Position numbers and translations under genes: made by a program. A stretch of 64,000 bases of DNA, taken from Herbaspirillum sp. meg3 (lineage in GTDB: Bacteria > Pseudomonadota > Gammaproteobacteria > Burkholderiales > Burkholderiaceae_D). This document shows positions 35,645 to 44,329 of the stretch, one piece after another (within the stretch, counting starts at the first letter, position 1; each line of letters begins with the position of its first letter). Location: contig NZ_CP022736.1 in NCBI RefSeq assembly GCF_002257565.1, forward strand, positions 1,178,001-1,242,000, in the 5' to 3' direction. A model generated the notes under the pieces. It did not search any database, was not told the origin of the DNA, and was given only the letters and a program-made list of their open reading frames with translations.

Positions 35645-35878
35645 ATGGTTATTGAATTTCACAGAGAGCTGGATGCACGGGGCCTGAATTGCCCGCTGCC
35701 GATACTGAAAACCAAGAAGGCCTTGGCCGATATGTCGAGTGGTCAGGTATTGCGTGTCACGGCCACAGACACCGGTTCGGTGCGCGACTTCCAGGCTTTC
35801 GCCAAGCAGACAGGCAACGACTTGCTGTCACAATCGCAAGAGAATCAGGAATTCATTTTCTTCATGAAGCGTAAATAA
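35645..35878 (+). CDS. TusA/SirA-family sulfurtransferase
   Basis: A 77-aa protein with the family signature LDARGLNCPLPILKTKKAL; the CPxP Cys (near residue 17) would carry the persulfide. The two-helix/four-strand layout continues through VLRVTATDTGSVRDFQAFAKQTGN and FIFFMKRK. The role may be sulfur relay for tRNA thiolation or molybdenum cofactor, or another TusA-like function; without TusBCD or TusE neighbours it cannot be assigned. A terminator follows at 35957. Confidence 0.92.
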   Translation: MVIEFHRELDARGLNCPLPILKTKKALADMSSGQVLRVTATDTGSVRDFQAFAKQTGNDLLSQSQENQEFIFFMKRK

Positions 35879-35956
35879 TTTACGCATTGTTGAAAATGCA
35901 TTTCCGGCTGCGCTGCAGATAACGAGGCAGCTGGATCAGGTTGTAAAACAAGATAC

Positions 35957-35990
35957 AAAAAAGCGCCCGCTGATGCGGGCGCTTTTTATT
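35957..35990. terminator. Bidirectional Rho-independent terminator
   Basis: A perfect 10-bp stem AAGCGCCCGC (35961-35970) with GCGGGCGCTT (35975-35984), loop TGAT, flanked by A and T runs. It serves the TusA-like gene and the convergent GltB-like gene. Confidence 0.92.
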
Positions 35991-36003
35991 GGTGCGCCGT
36001 AGT

Positions 36004-37614
36004 TCAGTGAAAGCGACTACCGATCTCCGGATGGAAGCTCTCCGCACGTGCAATCGGCCAATACTTTTCATAAACCTGATAGCGGTAATTACCGGTGATC
36101 AGATCACCCGGCTCCAGATACTTGAGCATCTCCGACAGCAATTGAATTTCGTGATCGTTGATACGATGAACGATGTGAAAAGCACGCAGCGCCGAGGTAT
36201 GCGGCAAGCCGGCAGCCTGTACCAGCTCTTGCAATGCATGCAGCGTGCTTTGATGAAAGCGATGCACGCGTTCTGCTTTGTCCGGTACGACGAGTGCGCG
36301 GGCGCGTGTTGCGTTCTGTGTGGCCACGCCCGTCGGGCAACGGTCGGTGTGGCAGCTTTGCGATTGGATGCAACCCAGTGCAAACATGAAGCCGCGCGCC
36401 GAGTTGCACCAGTCGGCGCCGATAGCCAGTGTGCGTGCAACGTCAAAGGCGGTGATGATTTTGCCGCTGGCGCCGATCTTGACGCGGTCGCGCATGCCAA
36501 TGCCGACCAGTGTGTTATGTACCATCAGCAAACCTTCTTGCAGCGGCATGCCAACGTGGTCGACGAATTCCAGCGGTGCCGCGCCGGTGCCGCCTTCGGA
36601 GCCGTCGACGGTGATGAAGTCGGGCACGATGTTGGTTTCCAGCATAGCCTTGGCGATGCCAAAGAATTCCCACGGATGGCCCACGCAAAGTTTGATGCCG
36701 GTGGGTTTGCCGCCCGACAGCGTGCGTAGCTTGTCGATGAATTGCAGCAGGCCGATCGGTGTCGAGAACGAAGAATGCACCGCTGGGGAAATGCAATCGA
36801 CTCCCATCGGGATGCCACGCGTGGCGGAAATTTCCGGTGTGATCTTGGCCGCAGGCAGCACGCCGCCGTGCCCCGGCTTGGCGCCTTGCGACAGCTTCAC
36901 TTCAATCATTTTCACTTGCGGCGCATTGGCTTGTGCTGCAAATTTCTCTTCGTCGAAACTGCCGTCCGGATGACGGCAACCAAAATAGCCCGAGGCGATC
37001 TGCCACACCAGATCGCCGCCGAATTCGCGGTGATAAGCGGAGATCGAACCCTCACCGGTGTCGTGTGCGAAGTTGCCTTTTTTTGCGCCCTGATTAAGCG
37101 CGCGGATGGCGTTGGCCGACAGCGAACCGAAGCTCATCGCCGAGACGTTGAAGACCGACATCGAATACGGTTGCGCAAGTCCTTCGCCGACAACTACGCG
37201 GAAGTCGTGGCTGGCAATTTTGGTCGGCGACAGCGAGTGGCCGATCCATTCGTAACCGGCGACTTTGACATCCAGTTCGGTGCCGAAAGGGCGGCTGTCG
37301 ACGTCGGCTTTGGCGCGCTGATAGACCACGCTGCGTTTTTTACGCGTGAATGGCGCGCCGTCGTTTTCGCCTTCAAAAAAGTACTGGCGAAGCTCCGGGC
37401 GGATCGATTCGAACATAAACCGGAAATGACCCATCAAGGGATAGTTGCGCAGTACGGCATGGCGGCGTTGAACGACATCGCGTACGCCGATGATGCTTAG
37501 CACCAGCGGCACGACTGCCCACCACCAGCTCACCATGTGCCCCGATGCCATGATGGCGAGTGCCAGCGTCAGAAAGAGTACGAACCATAAAACCAGGTAA
37601 CGAGTTGCCCACAT
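36004..37614 (-). CDS. Membrane-anchored glutamate synthase-like FMN protein
   Basis: A 536-aa protein. Two N-terminal helices (about residues 5-48) anchor a domain homologous to the FMN/central TIM barrel of GltB: MSFGSLSANAIRALNQGAKKG, GEGSISAYHREFGGDLVWQIASGYFG, LSQGAKPGHGGVLPAAKITPEIS, GSEGGTGAAPLEF and CIQSQSCHTDRCPTGVATQN. The last motif holds Cys residues corresponding to the Fe-S ligands of GOGAT. There is no amidotransferase domain, so it cannot be a complete glutamate synthase. Stand-alone proteins of this type are widespread, physiological role unclear. AAAGGATGCTGGT precedes the ATG. Confidence 0.9.
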   Translation of the reverse strand: MWATRYLVLWFVLFLTLALAIMASGHMVSWWWAVVPLVLSIIGVRDVVQRRHAVLRNYPLMGHFRFMFESIRPELRQYFFEGENDGAPFTRKKRSVVYQRAKADVDSRPFGTELDVKVAGYEWIGHSLSPTKIASHDFRVVVGEGLAQPYSMSVFNVSAMSFGSLSANAIRALNQGAKKGNFAHDTGEGSISAYHREFGGDLVWQIASGYFGCRHPDGSFDEEKFAAQANAPQVKMIEVKLSQGAKPGHGGVLPAAKITPEISATRGIPMGVDCISPAVHSSFSTPIGLLQFIDKLRTLSGGKPTGIKLCVGHPWEFFGIAKAMLETNIVPDFITVDGSEGGTGAAPLEFVDHVGMPLQEGLLMVHNTLVGIGMRDRVKIGASGKIITAFDVARTLAIGADWCNSARGFMFALGCIQSQSCHTDRCPTGVATQNATRARALVVPDKAERVHRFHQSTLHALQELVQAAGLPHTSALRAFHIVHRINDHEIQLLSEMLKYLEPGDLITGNYRYQVYEKYWPIARAESFHPEIGSRFH

Positions 37615-37988
37615 ACCAGCATCCTTTTTGTTGTTTCTCAGGCGGTGTTGGGATTCTACTGCCGCCGTTGCTCTCCTATAGGGCGAAAAGAGTGGTGTTT
37701 ATTTCAATTCCAAAGGATTCGGTGCCGCACCGTTCTGGTGCCTGATGGCGTTGCGCTGTTTGCACTTTGTCTGCAACTGGGCAGATGGAATGAAGATTGC
37801 ATTGCTGCACGGATATACATACCAGCGAGTTTGTCCCGCAGCCGCTAAATCGTTGAGTGGCATTGTTATTGCTAGTTGTTAGCAAAAAAGTACGCACCAC
37901 TACGTAGGCGTCATGTAGTCCGTTTCTTCTCTCCGAATTTTCCTTTGCTGTTGCCCTTGGGCACTACTGATTGCATACACCCATTTAT
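37615..37988. other. 374-bp divergent intergenic region
   Basis: Separates the GltB-like gene (minus) from the PAS-GGDEF-EAL gene (plus). It contains the possible sigma-54 promoter listed separately and an imperfect hairpin ACTACGTAG...CATGTAGT near 37899-37920. No gene is seen. Confidence 0.4.
37858..37873 (+). promoter_or_regulatory. Possible sigma-54 promoter
   Basis: TGGCAT (37858-37863), 5 bp, then TTGCT (37869-37873) keeps the invariant GG at -24 and GC at -12 with the required 10-bp spacing. It is about 115 bp before the PAS-GGDEF-EAL start. Enhancer sites were not found. Confidence 0.4.
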
Positions 37989-40127
37989 ATGAAGATTGTT
38001 GCCTCCTCAATTCCTCCGGATCATGCCGCTGCAATCACATCGATCGCCAGACCGCCTCGTCTGCTGGAGACGTTGCTGGCGAACCTGGACGGCATGGTCT
38101 ATCGCTGCCGCGATGATGAACAATGGACAATGGAATTCGTCAGCGAGGGTTGCTTTGAACTGACGGGTTATCAGCCGCAGGACTTGCTGTTCAATCACAG
38201 GATTTCGTATGAAAACATTACCCATCCCGACGATCGTGATGCCGTGCGGCAAGTCATTCTTTCCTGCCTGACTGCCAAGCGTCGTTTTGAGATGGAATAT
38301 CGCATCATCCGCGCCGATGGCGAGGTGCGTTGGGTATGGGAGCGGGGCGTCGGGATTTACAGTGCCGCCGGCACACTGGATGCGCTTGAAGGCTACGTGC
38401 AGGATGTGACGGCGCGCAAGGAGGCGGATCAGGCGTTATTGGAGGCGGAGCGGCGTTATCGCAGCATCTTTGAAAATGCCATTGAAGGTGTTTTTCAGTC
38501 GACGCCGGATGGCGGCTACATTGCCGTGAACCCTGCGCTGGCCCGTATCTACGGTTATAAATCGCCGGAAGATCTCATCGTCAGCTTGCGCGACATCAAG
38601 CATCAGTTGTACGTCGAGCCGGAGCGCCGTACTGAATTCATGAAGATGATGGAGCAATTTGGTTCGGTATCGAATTTTGAGTCGCGCGTGTATCGCCGCG
38701 ATGGCGAGATTATCTGGATTTCGGAAAATGCCCGTGCCGTGCACGATGACGCGGGTACGCTGATGTTTTACGAAGGCACCGTGGAGGCGATTACCGAGCG
38801 CAAGCTATATGAGGCGGAAATTCGCCACCAGGCCACGCACGATGCGCTCACCGGTTTGCCTAACCGGACGATGCTGCACAATCATCTGCAGCGCGCGGTG
38901 CAGAATTCGCGTCAGAAGGGTTCGTTGACTGCGGTGGTATTTGTCGATCTGGATCAGTTTAAATTCATTAACGACAGTCTTGGCCATCAGGTCGGCGACG
39001 AGTTGCTCAAGACGGTGGCGCAGCGGCTGGTGTCTTGCGTACGCGAAACCGACATGGTGGCGCGCCAGGGTGGTGACGAGTTCGTACTGGTGCTGCAGAA
39101 TCAGCCGGATGAAAGCAATATCACCGAGGTCTTGCAACGTATCCTGACCGCCGTGGCACGGCCATGGGTGGTGGGCGATCGCGAATTTCACATTACTTGC
39201 AGCATCGGTGTGAGCCGTTGCCCGACGGATGGTCGCGATGTAGAGACGTTGCTCAAGAACGCCGATTCGGCCATGTACAAGGCGAAGGAGCTGGGGCGCA
39301 ACAACTTCCAGTATTTCGCCGGCTGGATGGATGCCCAGGTCAGCAACCGCCTGGAGATGCTGGTCAGTCTGCGGCGCGCGCTCGATCGCGATGAATTCAA
39401 GCTGTATTACCAGCCCAAGATCAGTCTGGCCAGTGGTCGCATCATTGGCGCCGAAGCGTTGATACGATGGATTTCGCCGGATCAGGGGCTGGTTCCTCCG
39501 GATCGTTTCATTCCCTTTGCAGAGGAGGCCGGTCTGATTGTCCCGATTGGTGAATGGGTGTTGCGAACGGCCTGTGCGCAAAACAAGCTCTGGCAAGATG
39601 CCGGGCTTGTGCCGATTCCGGTCGCAGTCAACCTGTCGCCGCGGCAACTTGATCAGAACTTGCCTGAATTTGTGCGCCAGGTACTGGTCGAAAGTGGTCT
39701 TGCCGCCACTTGGCTGGAACTGGAGATTACCGAAAATGTTGTCATGCGCGATGCCGAAAAGACCGTCGCTACCCTGAACGCGCTCAAGCGGCTGGGTTTG
39801 CAGGTGTCGGTGGACGATTTTGGTACCGGCTATTCCAGTCTGAGCTACCTGCGTCGTTTTCCGGTGGATGCCTTGAAGATCGACAAGTCTTTCGTGCGGG
39901 ACATCGCGCGCGATACGGACAGCGCCGCCATTGTCAAGGCGGTGATTTCTCTCGGTCATATCCTGAATCTGCGTGTGATTGCCGAAGGCGTCGAAGATCA
40001 GGAGCAATACAACTTTCTGCTGGAAAACGGCTGTGACGAAGTGCAGGGCTACCTGCTCGGCAAGCCGATGCCGGTGGAGGATTTCACGCGTCGACTGGAG
40101 CTGGAGATGCAAACCGGCTTGTCATGA
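37989..40127 (+). CDS. Soluble PAS-PAS-GGDEF-EAL c-di-GMP enzyme
   Basis: A 712-aa cytoplasmic protein. PAS/PAC one is at about residues 20-140 (YRCRDDEQWTMEFVSEGC), PAS two at about 150-270 (RYRSIFENAIEGVFQSTPDG). GGDEF follows, RQGGDEF near 360 with an RxxD site (RETD) five residues upstream. The EAL domain has GAEALIRW (near 488), NLSPRQL, LEITEN, VDDFGTGYSS, KIDKSFV, AEGVED and VQGYLLGKP. Both active sites appear intact. No membrane helix is present. The ATG at 37989 is chosen; a TTG at 37971 is also possible and neither has a strong ribosome site. Confidence 0.9.
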   Translation: MKIVASSIPPDHAAAITSIARPPRLLETLLANLDGMVYRCRDDEQWTMEFVSEGCFELTGYQPQDLLFNHRISYENITHPDDRDAVRQVILSCLTAKRRFEMEYRIIRADGEVRWVWERGVGIYSAAGTLDALEGYVQDVTARKEADQALLEAERRYRSIFENAIEGVFQSTPDGGYIAVNPALARIYGYKSPEDLIVSLRDIKHQLYVEPERRTEFMKMMEQFGSVSNFESRVYRRDGEIIWISENARAVHDDAGTLMFYEGTVEAITERKLYEAEIRHQATHDALTGLPNRTMLHNHLQRAVQNSRQKGSLTAVVFVDLDQFKFINDSLGHQVGDELLKTVAQRLVSCVRETDMVARQGGDEFVLVLQNQPDESNITEVLQRILTAVARPWVVGDREFHITCSIGVSRCPTDGRDVETLLKNADSAMYKAKELGRNNFQYFAGWMDAQVSNRLEMLVSLRRALDRDEFKLYYQPKISLASGRIIGAEALIRWISPDQGLVPPDRFIPFAEEAGLIVPIGEWVLRTACAQNKLWQDAGLVPIPVAVNLSPRQLDQNLPEFVRQVLVESGLAATWLELEITENVVMRDAEKTVATLNALKRLGLQVSVDDFGTGYSSLSYLRRFPVDALKIDKSFVRDIARDTDSAAIVKAVISLGHILNLRVIAEGVEDQEQYNFLLENGCDEVQGYLLGKPMPVEDFTRRLELEMQTGLS

Positions 40128-40605
40128 GAAGGCGACTCAGCCTAACCTGATCAGCTGTCACAACCCGCGAACGAAGGCCGGGCGATAGTTGGGCGGTGCT
40201 CAGGCAGCAGTCAGGCTTCAGCATGTAAATAATGTATGACGCCTGCAACGAAGCGACATTCGGTCTGGGCTTTGTGCTAAACTCCGCGCAGTATATTTTG
40301 CATTTTGCCTCCGGCCACCCGAAAACTCAGCTCGGCGCCGCTTGCAAGGTCAAAAGTTGAAATGGTGCGAGAATCTGGGAACTCAAGATTCTGTGTTCGC
40401 AACCAAGCCTTATTTTCCCGCTCATCTTCAACCTCCTATAAACGAGCGCCGGGAAGCAGCACCAACAGCATCAAAGCAGTATTTCAGGTTCAAGAGCCTG
40501 ACAGCACCGTTGGCGCTGCGATGAAACTCAACCCGTGCAGCCAGGCTTCGCTTCGTTTTGGTCGAGCCCCTAAACTTTTGTTAAACAGTCGCACAAGAGT
40601 CGTAC
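40128..40605. other. 478-bp gap upstream of scpB
   Basis: No gene is supported. A TGCTAAACT extended -10-like motif lies at 40275-40283 and could start a leader of about 320 nt before scpB. An inverted pair, GAATCT near 40372 and AGATTC near 40387, is the only hairpin seen. Open frames here lack ribosome sites. Confidence 0.4.
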
Positions 40606-41604
40606 ATGAATACTATTGAGGCCAAGAAAGTCCTCGAAACAGCATTGCTATGTGCTCACGAGCCATTATCAATCAACGATTTGAAGAAGCTTTATGTATC
40701 CGGTGAGGATGTCGAAAGCGAAATGACGTCAGATGCCATCCGGCAGATGTTGGAAGAGTTGCGTGAAGACTGGATTGACAAAGGTGTGGAAGTTGTCAGT
40801 TTGTCGACAGGCTGGCGCTTTCAGAGTCGAGCCGAGATGAAGGTCTATCTGGATCGTCTGAATCCGGAAAAACCGCCGAAATACACACGCGCTACGCTGG
40901 AAACACTCGCCATCATCGCGTATCGCCAGCCGGTAACGCGCGGCGACATCGAAGAAATTCGCGGTGTCACGGTCAGTTCGCAAACCGTTCGCTTGCTGGA
41001 AGATCGCGGCTGGATCGAAGCCATCGGCCATCGCGACGTTCCGGGGCGTCCGGCCTTGTTTGCAACGACCAAGCGTTTTCTGGATGATCTCGGCTTGACC
41101 TCGCTGGATCAGTTGCCGCCACTGCGTACGGTTACCAAGGAAGGTGTTGTCGATCCGGGTGCGTTGCTGGAGTTGCAAGCGCTGGAAGCCGGGATGCAGG
41201 CCAGCTTGATTGCCGAAGGTGAAGTGGCTGAGGGTGACGTTGCGGAGATTGCAAGTGCCGAAGACGCAACAGCTGAATTGGGCCAGGTCGAGCAAACTGC
41301 TGAAAATACAGAAACGGTTGAACTTGCCGACGCTGAAGGCACCATAGCAACAACCGACGGCGATATGGTTGCTGAGGCTGCTGATGTTGATACTGGTGCC
41401 GAAAAGAATGCGGAAGAAATTTCCGGGGAAGAAATCGAGAACGACGTGGATGCGATTGCACCAAGCGTTGCCAACTACGAAGAAGTGCAGGTCGAAAGCC
41501 CTGCGTCTGCTGAAGAAATTCACACCAAGGACCCTGCCTCCGGTCATGCAAATGACGCCGCGCCCGGTCTGAATAACCACGATTCAAATAATGAAACCAT
41601 CTAG
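40606..41604 (+). CDS. scpB: Segregation and condensation protein B with acidic tail
   Basis: A 332-aa kleisin-associated winged-helix protein of the SMC-ScpAB complex. The two winged helices cover residues 1-185 (EAKKVLETALLCAHEPLSINDL, RATLETLAIIAYRQPVTRGDIEEIRGV, RPALFATTKRFLDDLGL). The remaining 145 residues are a disordered, strongly acidic tail rich in Glu, Asp, Ala and Thr, making the protein far longer than the usual 170-200 aa. It overlaps rluB by 14 bp. scpA is not in this window. Confidence 0.93.
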   Translation: MNTIEAKKVLETALLCAHEPLSINDLKKLYVSGEDVESEMTSDAIRQMLEELREDWIDKGVEVVSLSTGWRFQSRAEMKVYLDRLNPEKPPKYTRATLETLAIIAYRQPVTRGDIEEIRGVTVSSQTVRLLEDRGWIEAIGHRDVPGRPALFATTKRFLDDLGLTSLDQLPPLRTVTKEGVVDPGALLELQALEAGMQASLIAEGEVAEGDVAEIASAEDATAELGQVEQTAENTETVELADAEGTIATTDGDMVAEAADVDTGAEKNAEEISGEEIENDVDAIAPSVANYEEVQVESPASAEEIHTKDPASGHANDAAPGLNNHDSNNETI

Positions 41605-43576
41605 TTCCAACGATGAGAAGCAGGTAGACCTCTTTGGTGCTGCCGCGGACAATGCCGATACTGCCGCCGCCAAACCGGCTGCGCGCAAGCGGATCAAAAA
41701 GGTAGTCGCCGACGCGCCTGTCGCCGAAGAAGTTGCGCCGGTCAAGAAGGCCGCCGTCAAAAAGACGGTAACTAAAAAAGCTGCTGCTGAGAAAGCTGCG
41801 ACGGATGTTGCGGCGCCAGTTGCCGCTGCTGTGGTTGCCGAGGTCGCGCCCGCTGGTGAGGTCGCTGCGCCGAAGAAGCGCGCGACCCGCGCCAAGAAGC
41901 CGGTGGCTGATGCTGCTGTGGAATCTGCACCCGTCGCCGCCTCCGCCTCCGCTCCTGTCGTGCCCGCCGCTGCACCGGAAGTGCCGAAAGTCATTGTAAC
42001 TATCGGCGAAGAAGTGACTGCCGCTCCAGTTTTGCTGGATGCGCCTGCTGACAATGCGCGCACCAAGCCGGCTCGACGTGGCGTGCGCGGGCCGCGTGCC
42101 TTGCGTAACAACCGCGCTGCTCAGCGCGCTGCGGAAAGCAGCGAAGCCGCTCCCGTCAATCCGGTGGTTGCCGAGGCTGCTGTTTCTCACGGTGCGGGCG
42201 ATGCCAATGCGCCGGTTCCTGTTGCTGATCAAGCCATGGCTGAGTCGCGCCGTGAGGGCCAAGGTCAGGATCGCAATCGTCAGCAAAAGGGCAAGAAGCC
42301 ATTCGCCAAAGGCGGCAAGCCGAAGGCGCCGCAACTGGGTTTGCGCTCGCATGATGCAGGCGACGATATTTTCTCGTTTGTTACTTCGGATGCGTACGAC
42401 AGGGAAGATGGCGCCAAAGGCGGTGCTCGCAACGGTCATCAGCTGCGCGGCAAGAACGGTCGCCGCGATCTGACCTCCGAGGATGACGCACCCAAGCTGC
42501 ACAAAGTACTGGCGGATTCCGGTCTCGGTTCACGCCGCGATATGGAAGAGCTGATCGTTGCCGGCCGCGTGTCGGTCAACGGTGAGCCTGCGCATATCGG
42601 TCAGCGTATTCTGCCGACCGATCAGGTGCGTATCAACGGCAAGTTGCTGCAACGCAAAGTCAGCAAAAAACCACCGCGCGTTCTGGTCTATCACAAGCCT
42701 GCGGGTGAAATCGTCAGTCATAACGACCCTGAAGGCCGTCCATCGGTTTTTGATCGCCTGCCGAACATGAAGGCTGCGAAATGGCTGGCTGTCGGCCGTC
42801 TCGACTTCAACACCGAGGGACTGTTGCTGTTTACAACCTCCGGCGACCTCGCGAACCGCCTGATGCATCCGCGCTACAACATTGAGCGTGAATACGCCGT
42901 GCGTACGCTGGGTGAGCTCGAACAGGGCATGCGTCAGAAGCTGTTGCACGGCGTAGAGCTGGACGACGGCGTGGCGCAATTCTCCAAGATCGCCGACGGC
43001 GGCGGTGAAGGCGTCAACAAGTGGTACCGCGTGACCATCGGCGAAGGCCGTAATCGCGAAGTGCGCCGCATGTTTGAGGCTATCGGTCTGACCGTTTCGC
43101 GTCTGATCCGTACCCGCTACGGCATGATGATGTTGCCGCAAGGTCTCAAGCGCGGTCGCTGGGAAGAATTGGAAGAAAATGCCGTACGCGGCATGCTGGC
43201 TGCCTGCGGCCTGGAAAAAGTCGGCGGCGATGCCCCGGCCGGCAACGGTAAGGGACGTGGCAACAGTGCGAATGGTAATAATGGCAACAGCAATGGCCAG
43301 CCGCGCAGCAACGCCAATGCCAATCCGATGCAGCAGAAAGGTCCGCGCCGCGAACCGTGGCAGGGTCAAGGTCAGGGGCCTCGTCAGGGGCAAGGCCAAG
43401 GTCAGGGCCAAGGCGGTCGTCCGCAGCAAAACAAGCCGCGTCAGCCCGATCCTTTGCAGACCGCGCTGGGCTTTCCGGATGCGGGTCAGCGTCGTCAAAA
43501 CCGTCCGCAACGCAGTGGTGGCATGGCCGGTCAGGGCATGGGCGCAGGCGGTATGCCGCGTCGGCGACGCGGGTAA
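41591..43576 (+). CDS. rluB: 23S rRNA pseudouridine(2605) synthase with long disordered ends
   Basis: A 661-aa RsuA-family pseudouridine synthase. The enzyme core is at about residues 295-540: S4 RNA-binding domain (LHKVLADSGLGSRRDMEELIVAGRVSVNG) and the catalytic segment GRLDFNTEGLLLFTT (Asp near 403). A 290-residue Ala/Lys/Pro-rich N-terminal extension and a 120-residue Gly/Asn/Gln/Arg-rich C-terminal tail with GQGQG repeats flank it; E. coli RluB is about 290 aa. The tails are basic overall and probably bind RNA or ribosome. Translation is coupled to scpB by overlap. Confidence 0.93.
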   Translation: MKPSSSNDEKQVDLFGAAADNADTAAAKPAARKRIKKVVADAPVAEEVAPVKKAAVKKTVTKKAAAEKAATDVAAPVAAAVVAEVAPAGEVAAPKKRATRAKKPVADAAVESAPVAASASAPVVPAAAPEVPKVIVTIGEEVTAAPVLLDAPADNARTKPARRGVRGPRALRNNRAAQRAAESSEAAPVNPVVAEAAVSHGAGDANAPVPVADQAMAESRREGQGQDRNRQQKGKKPFAKGGKPKAPQLGLRSHDAGDDIFSFVTSDAYDREDGAKGGARNGHQLRGKNGRRDLTSEDDAPKLHKVLADSGLGSRRDMEELIVAGRVSVNGEPAHIGQRILPTDQVRINGKLLQRKVSKKPPRVLVYHKPAGEIVSHNDPEGRPSVFDRLPNMKAAKWLAVGRLDFNTEGLLLFTTSGDLANRLMHPRYNIEREYAVRTLGELEQGMRQKLLHGVELDDGVAQFSKIADGGGEGVNKWYRVTIGEGRNREVRRMFEAIGLTVSRLIRTRYGMMMLPQGLKRGRWEELEENAVRGMLAACGLEKVGGDAPAGNGKGRGNSANGNNGNSNGQPRSNANANPMQQKGPRREPWQGQGQGPRQGQGQGQGQGGRPQQNKPRQPDPLQTALGFPDAGQRRQNRPQRSGGMAGQGMGAGGMPRRRRG

Positions 43577-43645
43577 GTCTTTGATTGCTCGGGAATTTCT
43601 TTTGTGAAATATCGGGCTGTCTGGGGTATGTCCGGCAATCTTGAA

Positions 43646-43674
43646 TTGCCGGACATACCGTAATCGGTTATAAT
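43646..43674 (+). promoter_or_regulatory. Promoter of the rimP-nusA-infB operon
   Basis: TTGCCG (43646-43651) and consensus TATAAT (43669-43674) are 17 bp apart. The -35 box lies within the right arm of a perfect 15-bp inverted repeat (43625-43639 and 43645-43659) that follows rluB, possibly an rluB 3' hairpin. Confidence 0.7.
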
Positions 43675-43749
43675 GCGCAAGTTAACGGGGTAATTCACGG
43701 CAAATAATGCACCGTGAAACTGCTTGCAGTTGAATAAACGATAAGAACG

Positions 43750-43774
43750 ATGGGCAGATGCCCATTTTTTTTTT
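43750..43774 (+). terminator. Terminator-like attenuator in the rimP leader
   Basis: ATGGGC (43750-43755), loop AGAT, GCCCAT (43760-43765), then a run of 10 T residues. It lies downstream of the operon promoter and 66 bp before rimP, so it could terminate most transcripts unless read through. Confidence 0.75.
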
Positions 43775-43840
43775 GCTGAACAAATTGATGTATCTGCGCC
43801 GCGAAGTAAGGCGCGCAGAAAAGAAGGCGGAGAGATTTCC

Positions 43841-44329
43841 TTGCAATTGCTGGATTTGATTGAAACCACCCTGTCGGGGATGGGCTACGAACTGGTTGAC
43901 CTCGAGAAGGCGCCGCGCGGTCTCGTGCGCGTGTTTATCGATTTCCCGTTTGAAGATGCCGACAAGGGGCCGATCACGGTCGAGGATTGCGAGAAGGTCA
44001 CGCATCAGTTGCTGCACGTCTTTACGGTCGAAAACGTCGATTACGAGCGGCTGGAAGTGTCGTCGCCGGGACTGGATCGTCCGCTGAAGAAGCTGAGCGA
44101 CTATGTGCGTTTCGCTGATCAGGAAGCGGTCATCAAGCTGCGCCTGCCGATGGCAAGTGCGGCTAATCGCAAGTCGTTTCAAGGCATCTTGCGTGCTCCT
44201 GAGGGCGAGAACTTAAAACTGGAATTTGAAGCAAACGATGGGTCGGCAGCGGTGTTGGATTTCACACTCGCCGATGTGGATAAGGCACGCCTGGTGCCGA
44301 AAGTGGATTTTAGGAGTCGCAAAGCATGA
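43841..44329 (+). CDS. rimP: Ribosome maturation factor RimP
   Basis: A 162-aa protein acting in 30S subunit maturation. The N-terminal domain begins LLDLIETTLSGMGYELVDLEKAPRG and includes VRVFIDFPFEDADKGPITVEDCEKVTHQLLHVF. YERLEVSSPGLDRPLKKLSDYVRF is the RimP signature, and the C-terminal SH3-like barrel follows. The start is TTG at 43841, with GGAGAG about 10 bp upstream. Its stop overlaps the nusA start (ATGA). Confidence 0.93.
   Translation: MQLLDLIETTLSGMGYELVDLEKAPRGLVRVFIDFPFEDADKGPITVEDCEKVTHQLLHVFTVENVDYERLEVSSPGLDRPLKKLSDYVRFADQEAVIKLRLPMASAANRKSFQGILRAPEGENLKLEFEANDGSAAVLDFTLADVDKARLVPKVDFRSRKA

Noticed and set aside
40305..40619. 104-codon frame just upstream of scpB
   Set aside because: No ribosome site, a Ser/Arg-rich translation without recognisable pattern, and an overlap with the scpB start.
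43381..43430. Short tandem repeats (GGTCAGGGCCAAGG type) suggesting a CRISPR or minisatellite
   Set aside because: They encode the GQGQG tail of RluB in frame; there are no spacers, so it is a coding repeat.
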